Part shown: in pieces, positions 43,561 to 54,811 of the stretch
How positions within the stretch are numbered: position 1 is the first letter of the stretch
How the letters are laid out: the number at the start of each line of letters is the position of its first letter
Source of the DNA: Scolanthus callimorphus
Taxonomy: Eukaryota > Cnidaria > Anthozoa > Actiniaria > Edwardsiidae
Direction: 5' to 3'
Length of the DNA: 64,000 bases
Assembly: GCA_033964015.1 (NCBI GenBank)
Contig: CM066919.1
Location: 3,810,101 to 3,874,100, forward strand
Position numbers and translations under genes: made by a program
The notes under the pieces: model-generated
Databases searched by the model: none
What the model was told of the DNA's origin: nothing
Seen by the model: the letters and a program-made list of their open reading frames with translations, nothing else

Positions 43561-44565
43561 TGGGCATTTTTTATGATTGTGTACCGAGCATACAACTAAA
43601 TTCAAGGCAGCCTTAAGGTGCAGCAGACAAAAAACGGTAATCAAAGGCATGCCATAGGCCAACTCGTGGCTGTTTTCCTTTAAAAAACTTTTGGAAAATT
43701 TGTCGTTTAAAAAGACTTTGACATACCCCCCAGAACCACATTAAAGGGGGAAAGTTAGAAGGCTCCCATATTTTGGGTCAGATTGCTCAACGAGAAAACA
43801 AATTTGACCCCTACTAACTGACACCAAAACGATGTAGCCCCTAAAAATACCATTAAGTATTCCTAAAAATACCATTAAGTATTTTTGGGGGGAACATGTC
43901 ACACTGTTTTTGTAGTTCTTTGTCACCTGGATTTGTGACATACAAACATATCTCTTCTTTTTAGTCAACAAATGCATTGTTGCAGTTTTGACACATGTAT
44001 TAGCTTGAGTTACAACTACCTAGTGAATGCTTTTTCTGTTTCTATTAGAATGATCAATAAAGTAGCATATAATTTATTGTCAAGTATTTCAAAATGGGTC
44101 AGAAGCACACAGTATACCTTAAAGCATATTGCGATTACAATAACACTGTACATCATTGCTTAGTTTTGCAACAACAGCCATACATGTTATGCAGGCATTT
44201 GCAATTATACAGTTTAGCTCTCATAAACAGTGTTATTTAAAGCAGAGCAACAAAGTACAGTGTTAGTGAATCAGACTTAAATTTGGTTTGGCTTTTTGTA
44301 GCATTTTGCTGTTGTTATAATCCTGGATATACATCAATATTGCCTTCTGCTTTTGTTGCTTTGGGCATAATTTTTTATGCTAATTTTTATGCTAATTCTG
44401 GTATCTGCCTGTGCCCATTACCTCAAAGTATTTGTGTCTGATTTATGGGAGCCCCCAAAAATGCTGCTCTTGGGATATAGGTAGTATATTTTTATGGGAA
44501 TATCACAATTTACCCAGCTAACAGAGGGCTTCAGAGTTCTTGGGTTGTAAGTATGTGTGCACATA

Positions 44566-45087
44566 CAGTGGTACCTCTATTAAGTGGAAACAAAAATTAG
44601 CCGAAAATTTAGAGCACAGCATGTGAAATTACCACACGTTTTGGGGAGCTTAATAATAATAATAATAATATCTTATTTTTATAGTGCTGCTTCTACTATA
44701 AACCCAGCAGCGCTATAAAATTAAATATAAGTAAACTAAATTTAACTTTGATATGACTGGTGCAAAATTGGGAGTTTTTATGGATTGATTGGGGAAAAAA
44801 TGTGGGGGCATGCCCCCCCCTGACCCTATAAGCCTACGGCCCTGTATTACCCTAACAACGTTTGCATAAAAAATAATGACCCTCCCTTTATCATTTGCAC
44901 CAAATTTTTTTACCCTCCCTTTTTCACCTGCATGAAAATTAGAGGCACTTCCCATATTTGCACCAGCCCTCCCCCCTCTAATTTATGACCAGTCCCTAAG
45001 CAGCCACTTTTCAAAGTCCGAAAGTACCTCCATTTAGTGGCCACTTGGTTCAGTCCCGAAGGTGGCTGCTTAATAGAGGTACCACTG
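44566..45087. mobile_element. Pogo-like MITE, CAGTGGTACCTCTATTAAG family (copy 1)
   Basis: CAGTGGTACCTCTATTAAG and CTTAATAGAGGTACCACTG are perfect ends with TA on both sides. It contains an AAT microsatellite at 44650-44670 and a nested GGCCCTGTATTACCCTAACA stretch. The copy-B counterpart is longer, 47363-48220. Confidence 0.75.
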
Positions 45088-45759
45088 TAATTTTTATAGA
45101 GGATTACATGTAAATAGAGGTGTGAAGATATGAGTATTATTTTCGAGTGACCAGAATGATATCTTGACATGTACAGCAATAGTAAAATATTGTTTTTAAC
45201 ATTAGAAAATAAAATTCATGTTCAAGCCACTGTAATTTTCCTTTTATAATATCACAGGGCGCCCAAGCTCATGATCCTTGTATTCAGTTAAATCCGTTTG
45301 AATTTGTATTGACACACACAACTCGTATGCCCGATGGTAATACTCCATAAAATGCCCGAAATTGCTGATCCAATACGATGAATCATGAATCATGCCTACC
45401 TTTGTTCTGCTGTCTCTGTGTGATTTCCTTTGTTCTGCTGTCTCTGTGTGATAACAGTCCACCGTCATAACCCGAGTTTGCTTCTGTCACGTGGTGCAGA
45501 TTGAAATGTGTTCAAAAGATTGGAAAAGCAATAGAGTTTCGGCATCGCTGTAATTAACTCAAAGCACTCCTGCTCTAACTTTACTGAAGAAACTGCAAAC
45601 ACGACCAGATCCACTTGATAATATCGCTTTTGAGTTCTCGAGTGTGGACTTGGTTATTCCTTCTATTATTTCGAGAAAACAGCCATCTAATCAGTCGAAT
45701 TTCCGCGAAAAGAACGAAATACATTGATAAGTCGTACCATTCTAGAACCCAGATCTCCC

Positions 45760-45880
45760 CCGCTATATATTGCTAGATTTGGTTTCCCTGTGGTATAGCA
45801 GAAGGGTTTAGGGGGAGCAGGTCGGTCGTTAGTCCTTGTTTTTACCACGAATTGGTGCCCCAAGCAGGAGACCCGCGCGT
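45760..45880 (+). repeat. Possible LTR end with primer-binding-site-like motif (copy A)
   Basis: A CGCTATATATTG TATA-type word is followed about 80 bp later by ATTGGTGCCCCAAGCAGGAG, which begins with the TGG expected of a tRNA-primed LTR retrotransposon. The same arrangement is in copy B at 55358-55475. No gag or pol frame follows, and no second LTR was found. Confidence 0.3.
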
Positions 45881-46504
45881 TGTATTGTCTTCTTGCTGTT
45901 GAGTTGCCGCGGGGGAATGGTGTTTCTATTTTTGTGTGCAGATTATGCACTGAAATGGGACTGGGATTTCTGGGAAATGGGAATTAGACACCCCCCTGAA
46001 TTCATAACCCTGCACTAGGTACGTTGGCTTTGCTTCACTGGAAGGTCCTCGTTAAATGAAGGTTTTAAAATAACTAGACAATAGCGTTTTAAAACAATTA
46101 GATCTTTGCGCATGCGCTAATGACGTCATTGGTAGTGTATTTTTCATTTTCCCACGTTTTGTAACCCCCTGCACCTGGGTTTGCGCGGATCAAAATCCTC
46201 ACACAGTGAAGGCTTTAAGATGACTAAAAAAGTATCGTTTTGAAACAAATCAGTTTTCTGCAAAGAAAGGTAACACCCCACATGGAGAAATTTAGTGGCC
46301 ATGAGACCTATATATACGTTGGCGAAGGTATAAAGGTAACAAGAAGTTCGGTTGAGTTTTAGTCACGCAACTCGAGAGTCCCGTTGGATGGATGACTTCA
46401 GCATAAATTATGCTAATATCGTGCTAACGTAGGAGTGAGTGAGCGAGTGAGTGACATCGAGTCACCACGATAACTCTTTGGCTGTTGCTACGCAAGTAGC
46501 CACG

Positions 46505-46600
46505 AGTTAAAAATGGGCACGACAAGGCAAAAATGAGCGCATAAGGGCATGGCAAGGCAAAAAAGGGCACAAATAGGCACAAAAGTGCACGAATAAGCAA
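46505..46600 (+). repeat. GGCAAAAA word array, end of copy A
   Basis: GGGCACGACAAGGCAAAAAT, GGCAAGGCAAAAAAGGGCAC and similar words repeat about eight times at the junction between copies A and B. Confidence 0.7.
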
Positions 46601-48236
46601 ATCAAAGGCATGCCATAGGCTAACTCGTGGCTGTTTTTCTTTAAAAAAACTTTTGGAAATTAGTTGTTTAAAAAAGCCCCCCCCCCCCCCCCACAGACAA
46701 GGTGGAAGGCTCCCATATTTAGTGCTCAACGAGAAAATTAATTTTACCCTAACTGACACCAAAACTATGTAGCCTCTAAAAATACCATTAAGAAAAATTT
46801 TTTTGGAACATATGTTACGCTAATTGTATAAGTAAAGATTTTTGAGATACACTGTTTTTGTAATTCTTTGTCACCTTGATTTGTGACATATCTCTTCTCT
46901 TCTTTTAGACAACAAATGCATTGCTGCAGTATTTGACAATAAATTATGTATTAGCTTGAGTTCCAACTACCTGAATGTTTTCCCTGTTGCTATCTATTAG
47001 AATGATCAACTACAAAGAAGCATATATTATTTATTGTCAAGTGTTTCAAAATGGGTCAGATGGACACCTTAAAGCAATATTATTGTCATTAGATAACACT
47101 GTACATCATTAATTTTGCAGCAACTCCCATTCATGTTATGCAGGCATTTGCAATTATACAGTTTAGTTCTCATTAACAGTGTTATTTAAAGCAAACCAAC
47201 AATGTACAGTGTTAGTCAATCAGGCTTGAATTGTGTTTGGCTTTTGGTAGAATTTGCTGTACAAAATCCTGGATATACATCAATATTGCCTTTATTTAAA
47301 TTAACAGTCTTGCATTTTGGCAAATTTGGTGACTGATTCAGATAGTTAAGTAACATTTGTTTACACTGGTACCTTTATTAAGCAGCCACCTAAGGGACTG
47401 GTCGTAAATTAGAGGGGGAGGGCTGGTGCATTTTTATTTTGGTCAACATGTTTTTGAGAAACCCTCCCCTGACAAGATGCATGAAAAATGTTGGCCCTCC
47501 CAAATGCTACAAAGACATTTTTAATATTGTTTTAAAATCTACTTTCATGTGATAATAGCAGTGAAAGATTTGATATGTCTTTCGTACCCGAAAGTTACTT
47601 CATCTGTGTGTGTTTAACATAGACATGTACATTAAGTTGTTTAAATCCCGGATAAAAATTATCTTGCCAGGTGAGTATTATTTGCATTGTTATTGGGAAA
47701 TCTGTAGGTCCTATTACAGGGTCGTAAAGCAAGCCTCAAAAAATCAAAAACTAGGTGGGGGTGGGGGGACACAGCATATCAACATCCCAAGTCAGCTATT
47801 AGGGAAAGTTGAAATTCTCTAGCACACCAAAAATTTAGAGCCCAGCATGTGAAATTACCGCATGTTTGGGTGAACTTTGATATGCGGGCTGCAAACTCGG
47901 GAGTTTTTAAGGATTAACTGGGGAAAAAGTGTGGGGACCCTATAAGTGCTACAGCCCTGTATTACCCTAACAATGTTTGCATAAACAAACAATGGCCCTC
48001 CCTTTATCATTTGCACCAAATTTTTTAACACTCCCTTTTTCAACTGCATTAAAATTAGAGGCCCTCTCCATCATTTTTGCACCAGCCCTCCCTCCTCTAA
48101 TTTATGACCAGTCCCTATGCAGCAAAGTACAGTCGAGTACAGTCCTAAAGTACTGTATTTGTACATACCTGCATTAAGCAACAGGTCCCAAAGATGGCTG
48201 CTTAATAGAGTTACCACTGTCATTTTTATATAGGAT
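46596..48236 (+). repeat. Segmental duplication, copy B (5' part)
   Basis: Matches 43641 to about 45110, beginning AATCAAAGGCATGCC. It is cut at about 48236 by the 6.6-kb insertion and resumes at 54812. Confidence 0.85.
47363..48220. mobile_element. Pogo-like MITE, CAGTGGTACC family (copy 2)
   Basis: Degenerate ends CACTGGTACCTTTATTAAG and CTTAATAGAGTTACCACTG. Same position in copy B as 44566-45087 in copy A, but with about 330 bp more internal sequence. Confidence 0.65.
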
Positions 48237-48239
48237 ATT

Positions 48240-48358
48240 ACTTAATAGATAATCACTGAGGCATACAGCATTCGTTGAAATATTGCTGTTGGCTGAGGGC
48301 GCAGCCCGAAGCCAACAGCAATATTTCAACGAATGCTGTGTGCCGAAGTGATTATCTT
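48240..48358. repeat. Hairpin at the left edge of the 6.6-kb insertion
   Basis: AATAGATAATCACTGAGGC and GCCGAAGTGATTATCTTTTA, plus GAAATATTGCTGTTGGC / GCCAACAGCAATATTTC, form a stem of about 50 bp around a GGGCGCAGCCC loop. Confidence 0.75.
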
Positions 48359-48778
48359 TTATAATAACTAATCTTATTAAAATGCATTGTTTTCTCTCTA
48401 GCATAATATTGGCAAAAAGTTCAAATTAGATTGCTAATCAGGGTTTGGTTTTGATTATTGTCAGATTTTCAAAAGAAATCACAATAATTAATAAAGTTGT
48501 AAATTTGACAACTTTTCATTGGCTGCAGAATTAATAGGATAATCATAGGGAATCAGTATTGTTGATGAAGTTGACAGGTTTGACAGTGTTTATTGTTTTC
48601 ACAGTTACCCGGCGCCATTTTGGATTTTGCACCAGAACGAGGCTACCGTTGACCCGTGATCCTCGTGACTAGTTGTTTTGGTTGAGAGAGACGAACCAAA
48701 GCTTCGGCTGAGCTCAGTTTCGCCGTTTTAATTCACATTAGATTACTAAATACTTGCTCTGTTGCATCAGAAAGACAG

Positions 48779-50343
48779 ATGAGTACAACATCTTCGACAT
48801 CAAAGGGTAGAAAAGGGAAGCAATGCGCTTCGTATGGCTGCACAAACCGGTTTTACGATGCGAATGGTGAGCCAACAGGGCTTCACTTCTTCCAAGTGCC
48901 AACAAAATCGGCAACTCGCCGAGATCATTGGTGTACGTTAGTTGGGAGACGCCATGGAGTTGATGGTTTTAGAGTCAGTGGTTCAACCGTGTTATGCGAA
49001 CAGCATTTCAGGCAAGAAGATATTAAACGAGGACTAGGCGGCAGAAAGTGTGCACTTTATCATGCCTTTGGAAGCGTCGAGTTGTGCTAAAACAATATCA
49101 TATTTCAGGTACAACGCCAAAAAAACACGATGCAGACAAACAGACGGCCAAAGATACTTACAAACGGCCACCTCCAAGGACTAGAAGCGAACCAACGCGT
49201 AAATTAAAGAAAAGAAAACACCCAACAAACTCGTCGAATGTTCATCCTCGGGTCAGCGATGCTGAAGCCCAAACTGACTTGAAAATGTGTGACATTTGTG
49301 AGAAAACTCTGTTTCAAAATACCAAAGAAGATCTTGAAACCATAGAGAAGGAGTGTGAGCGGTTTAAAGCAGCAACAATTCTCTTTGGATAAAATAAAGG
49401 ACGACGATTCAGCAGTACTATTTTACACTGGTTTCCAGAACTATAATGCACTGTTAAGTTTTTATTTGTACATTGCTCCCAAGCTTGCAAAAATGCAGTA
49501 TTGGAGGGGTGAGAAGTCTCATCATGATCAAAAGACCTACCAAACTGATGAAACGCGTCAGAAACCGGGACCGCAGAGGAAATTAAATCATTTAGACGAG
49601 TTATTTATTGTTTTGCTACGCTTGAAAGCTGGGTTGTTTATAGTGGATTTAGCCTCTCGTTTTGACATAAGTACTTCTCTGGTTTCGAAGATTTGTATTA
49701 CGTGGATTAACCTTTTGTACTTCGAGTTGATAGAGCTATTCCCATTCCCTTCACAAGAACAGATAAGGAAAAACCTACCAAAGGAGTTTGTAGAATCATT
49801 CCCTACAACACGCTTAATTTTGGACTGCACAGAGGTGTTCATTCAGCGGCCTTCAGCTATGCTGGCACAAAGTGAAACCTGGTCAGACTATAAGCATCAT
49901 AACACATGGAAAGCTCTTGTTGGAATTTCCCCTAATGGCCAGGTTACCTTTGTGTCACCACTCTGGGGAGGACGAGCTTCAGATAAACTCATCACAAAGG
50001 AATCAGGGGTGCTACAAAAGCTACAACCAGGTGACAACGTGATGGTTGATAGGGGGTTTGAGATCCAGAACATCTGCCCACCACAAGTTACTGTTAATAT
50101 CCCCCTTTTCTTTCTGGGAGGGCCCAACTGACAGCCCAGGAAACTGATGCCACAATGAAAATTGCGTCCTTAAGGATCCATGTCGAAAGGGCAATTGGTA
50201 GAATTAAAAACTACCATATTCTTGATGGCACGCTACCAAACACTCTAAGTCCATACGCAACGCAAATTTTTACTGTTTGTGCATATTTTACTAATTTTCT
50301 ACCACCGTTGCTTTATCCTGCAATGGAACAGGATGTACATTAA
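48779..50343 (+). pseudogene. THAP-domain PIF/Harbinger-like (ISL2EU) transposase, frameshifted
   Basis: ATG at 48779 begins a THAP zinc finger: C16, C21, W51, C73 and H76 (CASYGC and LCEQHF). The frame changes near 49048, where a Lys/Arg-rich linker with a CDIC motif follows. It changes again near 49360, entering the DDE part. There a helix-turn-helix (LASRFDISTSLVSKICITWI) precedes the catalytic core. The first Asp is in LILDCTEVF (49823-49849), the second in VMVDRGFEI (50040-50066), and the Glu in HVERAIGRIKNY after a third frame change near 50108. Stop at 50341-50343. The family cuts and pastes DNA using the DDE triad, with the THAP finger binding the terminal repeats. All three catalytic residues survive, but the three frame changes prevent a complete product unless some are unrecognised introns or sequence errors. 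Confidence 0.85.
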
Positions 50344-51368
50344 TGTAAAATTACTGTAAACCACCATATCCAGCTGTAGGGATGTGATAAAAAAATTATG
50401 CCACACAATATTATATTAATAATATTTATTACTCAAATCACACTGGTTGTCTATATTTATGCAGTGTTCTGATTGGTTGAGCTACTATAGTAGTGAAACG
50501 TGTCTGATTTGAAAGCCAGAAAATGGCAAATGACCAGACCTGAAAACATTTTTGGGTATACAAAATTCACCTATCACTGGTATTTCACTAAAACAATTAC
50601 TCCTCGAGCACGAATGGGCTCTGAGTTAATGAGTCTGCCTTGAGGAATAATTTTAATTATAACACCAGTGAAATATCAAGTGAGGTCTTTCAGGAAAATT
50701 TGTTATCTTCACATGGTAAATTGTTATCTTCGCATGTGGAAAGAAGATGTTATTTCACTGGTGTTATTTCAGAGACCTGTATAAAATAAACAGAACATTA
50801 CACAACCACTTTGAGATTTTATTTTCTCGTGTTGAGAACTTTCAACACATGAAAATAAAATTGTCTCTGTGCTACCATGTAATACAGTATCCTCTAGTTT
50901 ATAGTTATTTCAGTATGTCCAATCACAGTGCTGCTAGCTTGACTGGGGCAACTTGGGTTTATTTGTTAATCACCCATTTGTAAAACAAGTGTGAAAATAT
51001 TTTTTAGCCAGCTCTCCAGCCTTTTTGCACAGCTCAGGATCAAAATATCATGGTTGATTCTGATGGTGAAAAGATTTTGGTGTGGCCCTGGTTGAGTTTT
51101 ACCACTGTAAACTCTAGTTGAAATGCCAAGCCTAATTCTAGAACCAAAAGCATGAACTCTAAGCTACAGTCTTAAGCCTAGGAAGCATAAAGTACATGTT
51201 TTGACAGACTCTCTGAGTCTTATTTTCATTACAGTCAATGCTTGCATAAAAGAACAAAGAGTTTTGCAGAAAAATAAACATCAGAGTTGATTTATTTTGT
51301 GTGGGGGTGGGGAGTGTGGTCAACCTTTTTGCTACTATGTACTTAGGGATGAGGTCTGGACACAAAAT
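50344..51368. other. Spacer between the convergent transposon genes
   Basis: Holds the copy of the 13.8-kb dispersed repeat (50450-50700) and AT-rich sequence; probably the shared 3' ends of the two transposon genes. No gene recognised. Confidence 0.45.
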
Positions 51369-53205
51369 TCACACCTTGATATTCTGGCTGTATGGAACCC
51401 AGCCCCCATGCAAGTACAGGGTTTTCTGACGCTTAACCCTTTCAGTAAGTAGTTCAGGTAGCAGTGCTCTCTTGTAGAAATATTCCAGTTTTGGAACTAT
51501 ACTGTTTTTCCAAGAAGTTTGGTCCAGTGTTATCCTCTCAATGTAAAGTGGCTTATCTTCTCCAAAGTACACAACAAAGTCAACAAAGTGTAATGTGGAC
51601 ACAAAAAGCTGACCTTGAACTTGGAAATAATAATTACTGTTTCTTTTGAGTTGAAAAGTACCATTGTCTAATTTTCTGAGACAAAAATTCCTGTCTCGAC
51701 AGGCTTCTTCCATGTCCATTCCACACTTGCTGATTGGTGATTTTACTTCTAGGCCCCATTTATCTCCTGAATTTCTATCAGTGATAATTCTATCCAAACT
51801 GGCACCCAGAAAAGGCTTATGTTTGGAAATAATAAGTCCAGGCTCCTCTGCAACAAGTGACTCTCCTTTACTTTTTGCAATATCCAGGTATAACTTTACA
51901 GCCTTAGCCTCGCTTTCTTTGCCATAAATGGTTGCCTCAGTTTGAAAACTTGAATACAACATTGATTTCAGTTTCTTAGAAGGCTCCACTTTAGTTTTCA
52001 CAATATTACCAAAGTTTGACGCAGTAAGAACTTTTTTTCTTTCTTCCTTCCAAGTGTTATTGTTAGCCTGCCCTCTAGTTTTGATTTCAACTTGTTTTAT
52101 TTTCTCGTTTGTTATTGTCAAATTCTGCACATTTTTATTCATCATATCTTTGAACGCGCTGCTAACTATGTCATAGCTATCATTGAATGGACATGTTGAT
52201 GATTGCTCAAAACTAACTGGGGTACTAGCTGGGAGTGAAGGATTTCCTGGCATTACCACAGCCTTGTTATGAAACAGAAAAAACATGCTAGATGAGAGAC
52301 AGTCTTTCAAGGAATCACTTAAACCTTGCAGGCTTGCTTCGTTTATGCAGCGCTGGTGATGAGCTCTAGGGTCAAAGGATATTATTTTGGGAACATTTCT
52401 GATATTATCTTTCCCAAATTTGATTTTACGTATGAGTATGGAATCTTGTGGTTTAGCAGACACACATTGGTTCCTCGGGACAACCCAAACCGAAAGCCTT
52501 GACGTGCATGACAAAGGCTCAGGGTGTTGCTTTAAACCTCTCCTACAAAAATCTTCCATTGCGAATAAAACTCCCCCAACGTGGTTGCATTTTCCTTTCC
52601 CATTTACAGATAGTCCTGCGGGACAGGTACACGTGGCCCGTAAAATGTCACCTTGAGCAGCTCGACCACAACTTGACAGCTCGACAGCTTGACAGCTCGA
52701 CCACAACATTGTATTTTTGCTTTTTCATTGAGGCTAGCACTTGCGCTTTGACATATTGTTTCCCGGAAACATCCTTAGATTCCAAAGACTTGACATGTCC
52801 TTCAAAAAAGAACTGATATGCTCGAAGTTTTTTATAGTTAGTGCCTTTGAGAACAATATGCCGGTACTTTCGAGTTGAAACCACAAGGTAGTCATAGAGC
52901 TGAATGAAACTTAGTTCTGGAAGTTGTCGCAAATCAGTGCTCCATCCCAGAGGCGAAATATGCTGCATCACTGTCTTGTAAGTAAAATCCTCTATGTTCG
53001 TCCCAGCTGTGTTTGCACTGTTGGAATTTTGGTTGATAGGAATTACATCTCGCTTTAAAATCGCGTACACCTTGAGCACAAGATCTGCTTTCGTTCCGCC
53101 AGAGTTTTCCGAGTGCGACCTCAAAAGCGCGCGAAGAATCTTTGCATCTAGCTTCTGAATATCTTCTAGGGATTCCAAAATGTATTCCTTGAACCTTAGA
53201 CTCAT
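51369..53205 (-). pseudogene. SAP-SWIM-YqaJ nuclease of the ISL2EU transposon, one frame break
   Basis: The likely start is the Met at 53205 (MSLRFKEYIL). The first part, down to about 52690, has a SAP-like helix-loop-helix (LRALLRSHSENSGGTKADLV). A slippage-type repeat of GAGCTGTCAAG words at 52650-52710 breaks the frame. The second part, 446 codons from 52709 to 51369, then has a SWIM zinc finger (C27, C29, C41, H43 in CTCPAG...KCNH). Near residues 225-370 follows a lambda-exonuclease/YqaJ fold with GKESEAKAV, D306 in GASLDR, E321 and K323 in LEVKSP, and QVQGQ 363-367. These are the expected metal-binding Asp, Glu and Lys. The protein is presumed to process DNA ends during transposition. 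It converges with the transposase. The nuclease core is intact; only the slipped linker disables the gene. Confidence 0.85.
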
Positions 53206-53373
53206 TTTCCTTTGCAATTCGAAAACTGTAAACCAAAAACTATCGCAAAAAAACAAGGAATATTAGATCTCACGTGTTACTTCCGACATGTTGTGTTTGT
53301 TTTCATTATCCCCGGGTCAACGGTAGCCTCGTTCTGGTGCAAAATCCAAAATGGCGCCGGGTAACTGTGAAAA

Positions 53374-54075
53374 GGAGTATTGTCAGATAGTCAAAGGGAT
53401 AATTGCGTTCAATGAGATGGGCGGAACGAATAGATAATTGCTTTTGAAAGTTTATTGTGCAATTTGAATCAATTGTAAAATAAATAAAGAAGGCTGTAGA
53501 TTGTCAACTTTTCATTGGCTCTCTATTGTTTTAAAACAATTTGCCTGGGCTAGAATTAATTCGTTGCTCAACATTTGTTGGATTGACCGGCCGCAAAATG
53601 CAGAGCGATCGGATGATGAAGGAATTTTCCTGACGCAGTGCTCTTTCAGGAGAAACCCTGCGTAATGCAGAGGCGATAGTAGATATGGTAAGTTCTTTTG
53701 CCAATCTTGTATTTTCGAACGTAAATGATTCACGACTGCATGGATTAGAACTAATACCTCTATTTCAGTGTTCCAAATGTGCGGCTTTAAAATTTGACTA
53801 GACTTTCAATCATTCAAGTTGTACACTTTCACGAAACTTAGAATGACAAGCTTTCCATAACAAATAGGTTATCCAATCTTTCAAGTTTTTAAAGAGTTTT
53901 TTTAAACATTAAACCTGGCTGTCGCAGTTTTGCCGGGGGCCGCTTTCCTGACAATAAAATCAAAAATGGTTCAAATCTCAATCCAATCCCATCCTCTTGA
54001 TGACAGATCAAAATAGCCTATAATGTTCTTTATCTAACAGCTGAATGTTTTTTTCTAAAAATCTGGGACATTATT
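53374..54075. other. Right flank of the THAP/YqaJ transposon
   Basis: GTCAACTTTTCATTGGCTC at 53501 resembles GACAACTTTTCATTGGCTGC at 48507 on the left side in the same orientation, hinting at a further nested or duplicated element. No coding exon recognised. Confidence 0.4.
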
Positions 54076-54369
54076 TTGGTTACTCCGGACAATTTGAATG
54101 TGTTTTTGACGTACAGTTCTAGTGCTTATTTTTCTGTTCGCGATGGACACAAAATTTTGCTTGCGAGTCCCTCTCCCAACACAATCCTTTGTTTAAAAAA
54201 AACAACTAATAATTGTCCTTTCCACCAGATTCCGCGCAACCATCTCAAACTTGGAGAGTGTCGCAAGTTTCAAGAAGGCTGGGTTTCCGATGCCAAAATG
54301 AGAAAGTGGAGGTGGAGTCTCGAGGAACAAGGCGGTATAGTGACGGACCCATCTAGTAGCGAGCCGTAA
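54076..54369 (+). CDS. Unrecognised ORF within the composite insertion
   Basis: A 97-codon frame (first codon GTT/GTG type rather than ATG) ends KMRKWRWSLEEQGGIV and a Ser-rich tail before TAA. Trp/Lys-rich composition looks protein-like, with a pyrimidine-rich stretch before it, so it could be a last exon of an inserted element gene. No domain recognised. Confidence 0.22.
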   Translation: MVTPDNLNVFLTYSSSAYFSVRDGHKILLASPSPNTILCLKKTTNNCPFHQIPRNHLKLGECRKFQEGWVSDAKMRKWRWSLEEQGGIVTDPSSSEP

Positions 54370-54436
54370 AAGAGCTTAAAACAAGAAATTAAAACTATAT
54401 TCTTGAATGCGTCATCAGTGTTATTATTCTTTCGCA

Positions 54437-54811
54437 AGAAATGATAACTGATCTTATTTAAATTCTATAAGTTCTTTTTCTGTATTATGTTGACGAAAAC
54501 CAAAATCTAAGTGTCTTAGCAAGATCGGTCTTTTTGCTAGTAGAGAAATTATTAGGGGTTAGTAATCTCTTTTACTCGCAAAATAGACACACTGCAATAT
54601 TTTTAATAATACTGTCCGTTTCCAAATCCAGACAGCATTATTAAAAATATTGCAGTGTGTTCATTTAGCGAGTATAAGAAATTACCCCTGATAATTTCCC
54701 TGCTGACAAAAAAAGCCGCTCCCGTTTTTTGCTGAGACACTTAGATTGTGGTATTCGTTGATATAATGCAGAGAGAAAACAATAGATTTTAATGAGATCA
54801 GTTATTATATG
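54437..54811. mobile_element. 375-bp palindromic element at the right edge of the insertion
   Basis: ATGATAACTGATCTTATTTA at the left pairs with TTTTAATGAGATCAGTTATT at the right. The arms continue through AATCTAAGTGTCTTAGCAA / TTGCTGAGACACTTAGATT to a GCAATATTTTTAATAATACT / AGTATTATTAAAAATATTGC-type centre. Its end sequence equals that at 48361. Confidence 0.75.

Larger units (their letters stand above)
43641..46595 (+). repeat. Segmental duplication, copy A
   Basis: About 2.95 kb starting AATCAAAGGCATGCCATAGG and ending in a GGCAAAAA array recurs as copy B (46596-48236 continued at 54812-56165). Landmarks in both: CATTAAGTATT/CATTAAGAAA, CAGGCATTTGCAATTATACA, GGCGCCCAAGCTCATGATC, CCCGCTATATA and GAGTGACATCGAGTCACCAC. 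Diverged by many substitutions and indels. No intact gene. Confidence 0.85.
48596..53373. mobile_element. ISL2EU-type DNA transposon (THAP transposase + YqaJ nuclease)
   Basis: Perfect 61-bp terminal inverted repeats: 48596-48656 starts TTTTCACAGTTACCCGGCGC and 53313-53373 is its complement. Between them lie two convergent genes, a PIF/Harbinger-like transposase on plus and a SAP-SWIM-YqaJ protein on minus. This two-gene architecture is the one described for the ISL2EU group. I could not assign a target duplication. Both genes carry frameshifts, so this copy is dead or badly assembled; the identical ends point to fairly recent insertion. Confidence 0.85.
48359..54811. mobile_element. Composite insertion into copy B
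   Basis: ATAATAACTAATCTTATTAA at 48361 matches, inverted, the right edge TTAATGAGATCAGTTATTAT ending at 54811; pairing extends about 45 bp through TTGTTTTCTCTCT. Beyond the right edge the duplicated segment resumes. A third copy of the same end is at 54440. The THAP/YqaJ transposon lies nested inside. Confidence 0.6.
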
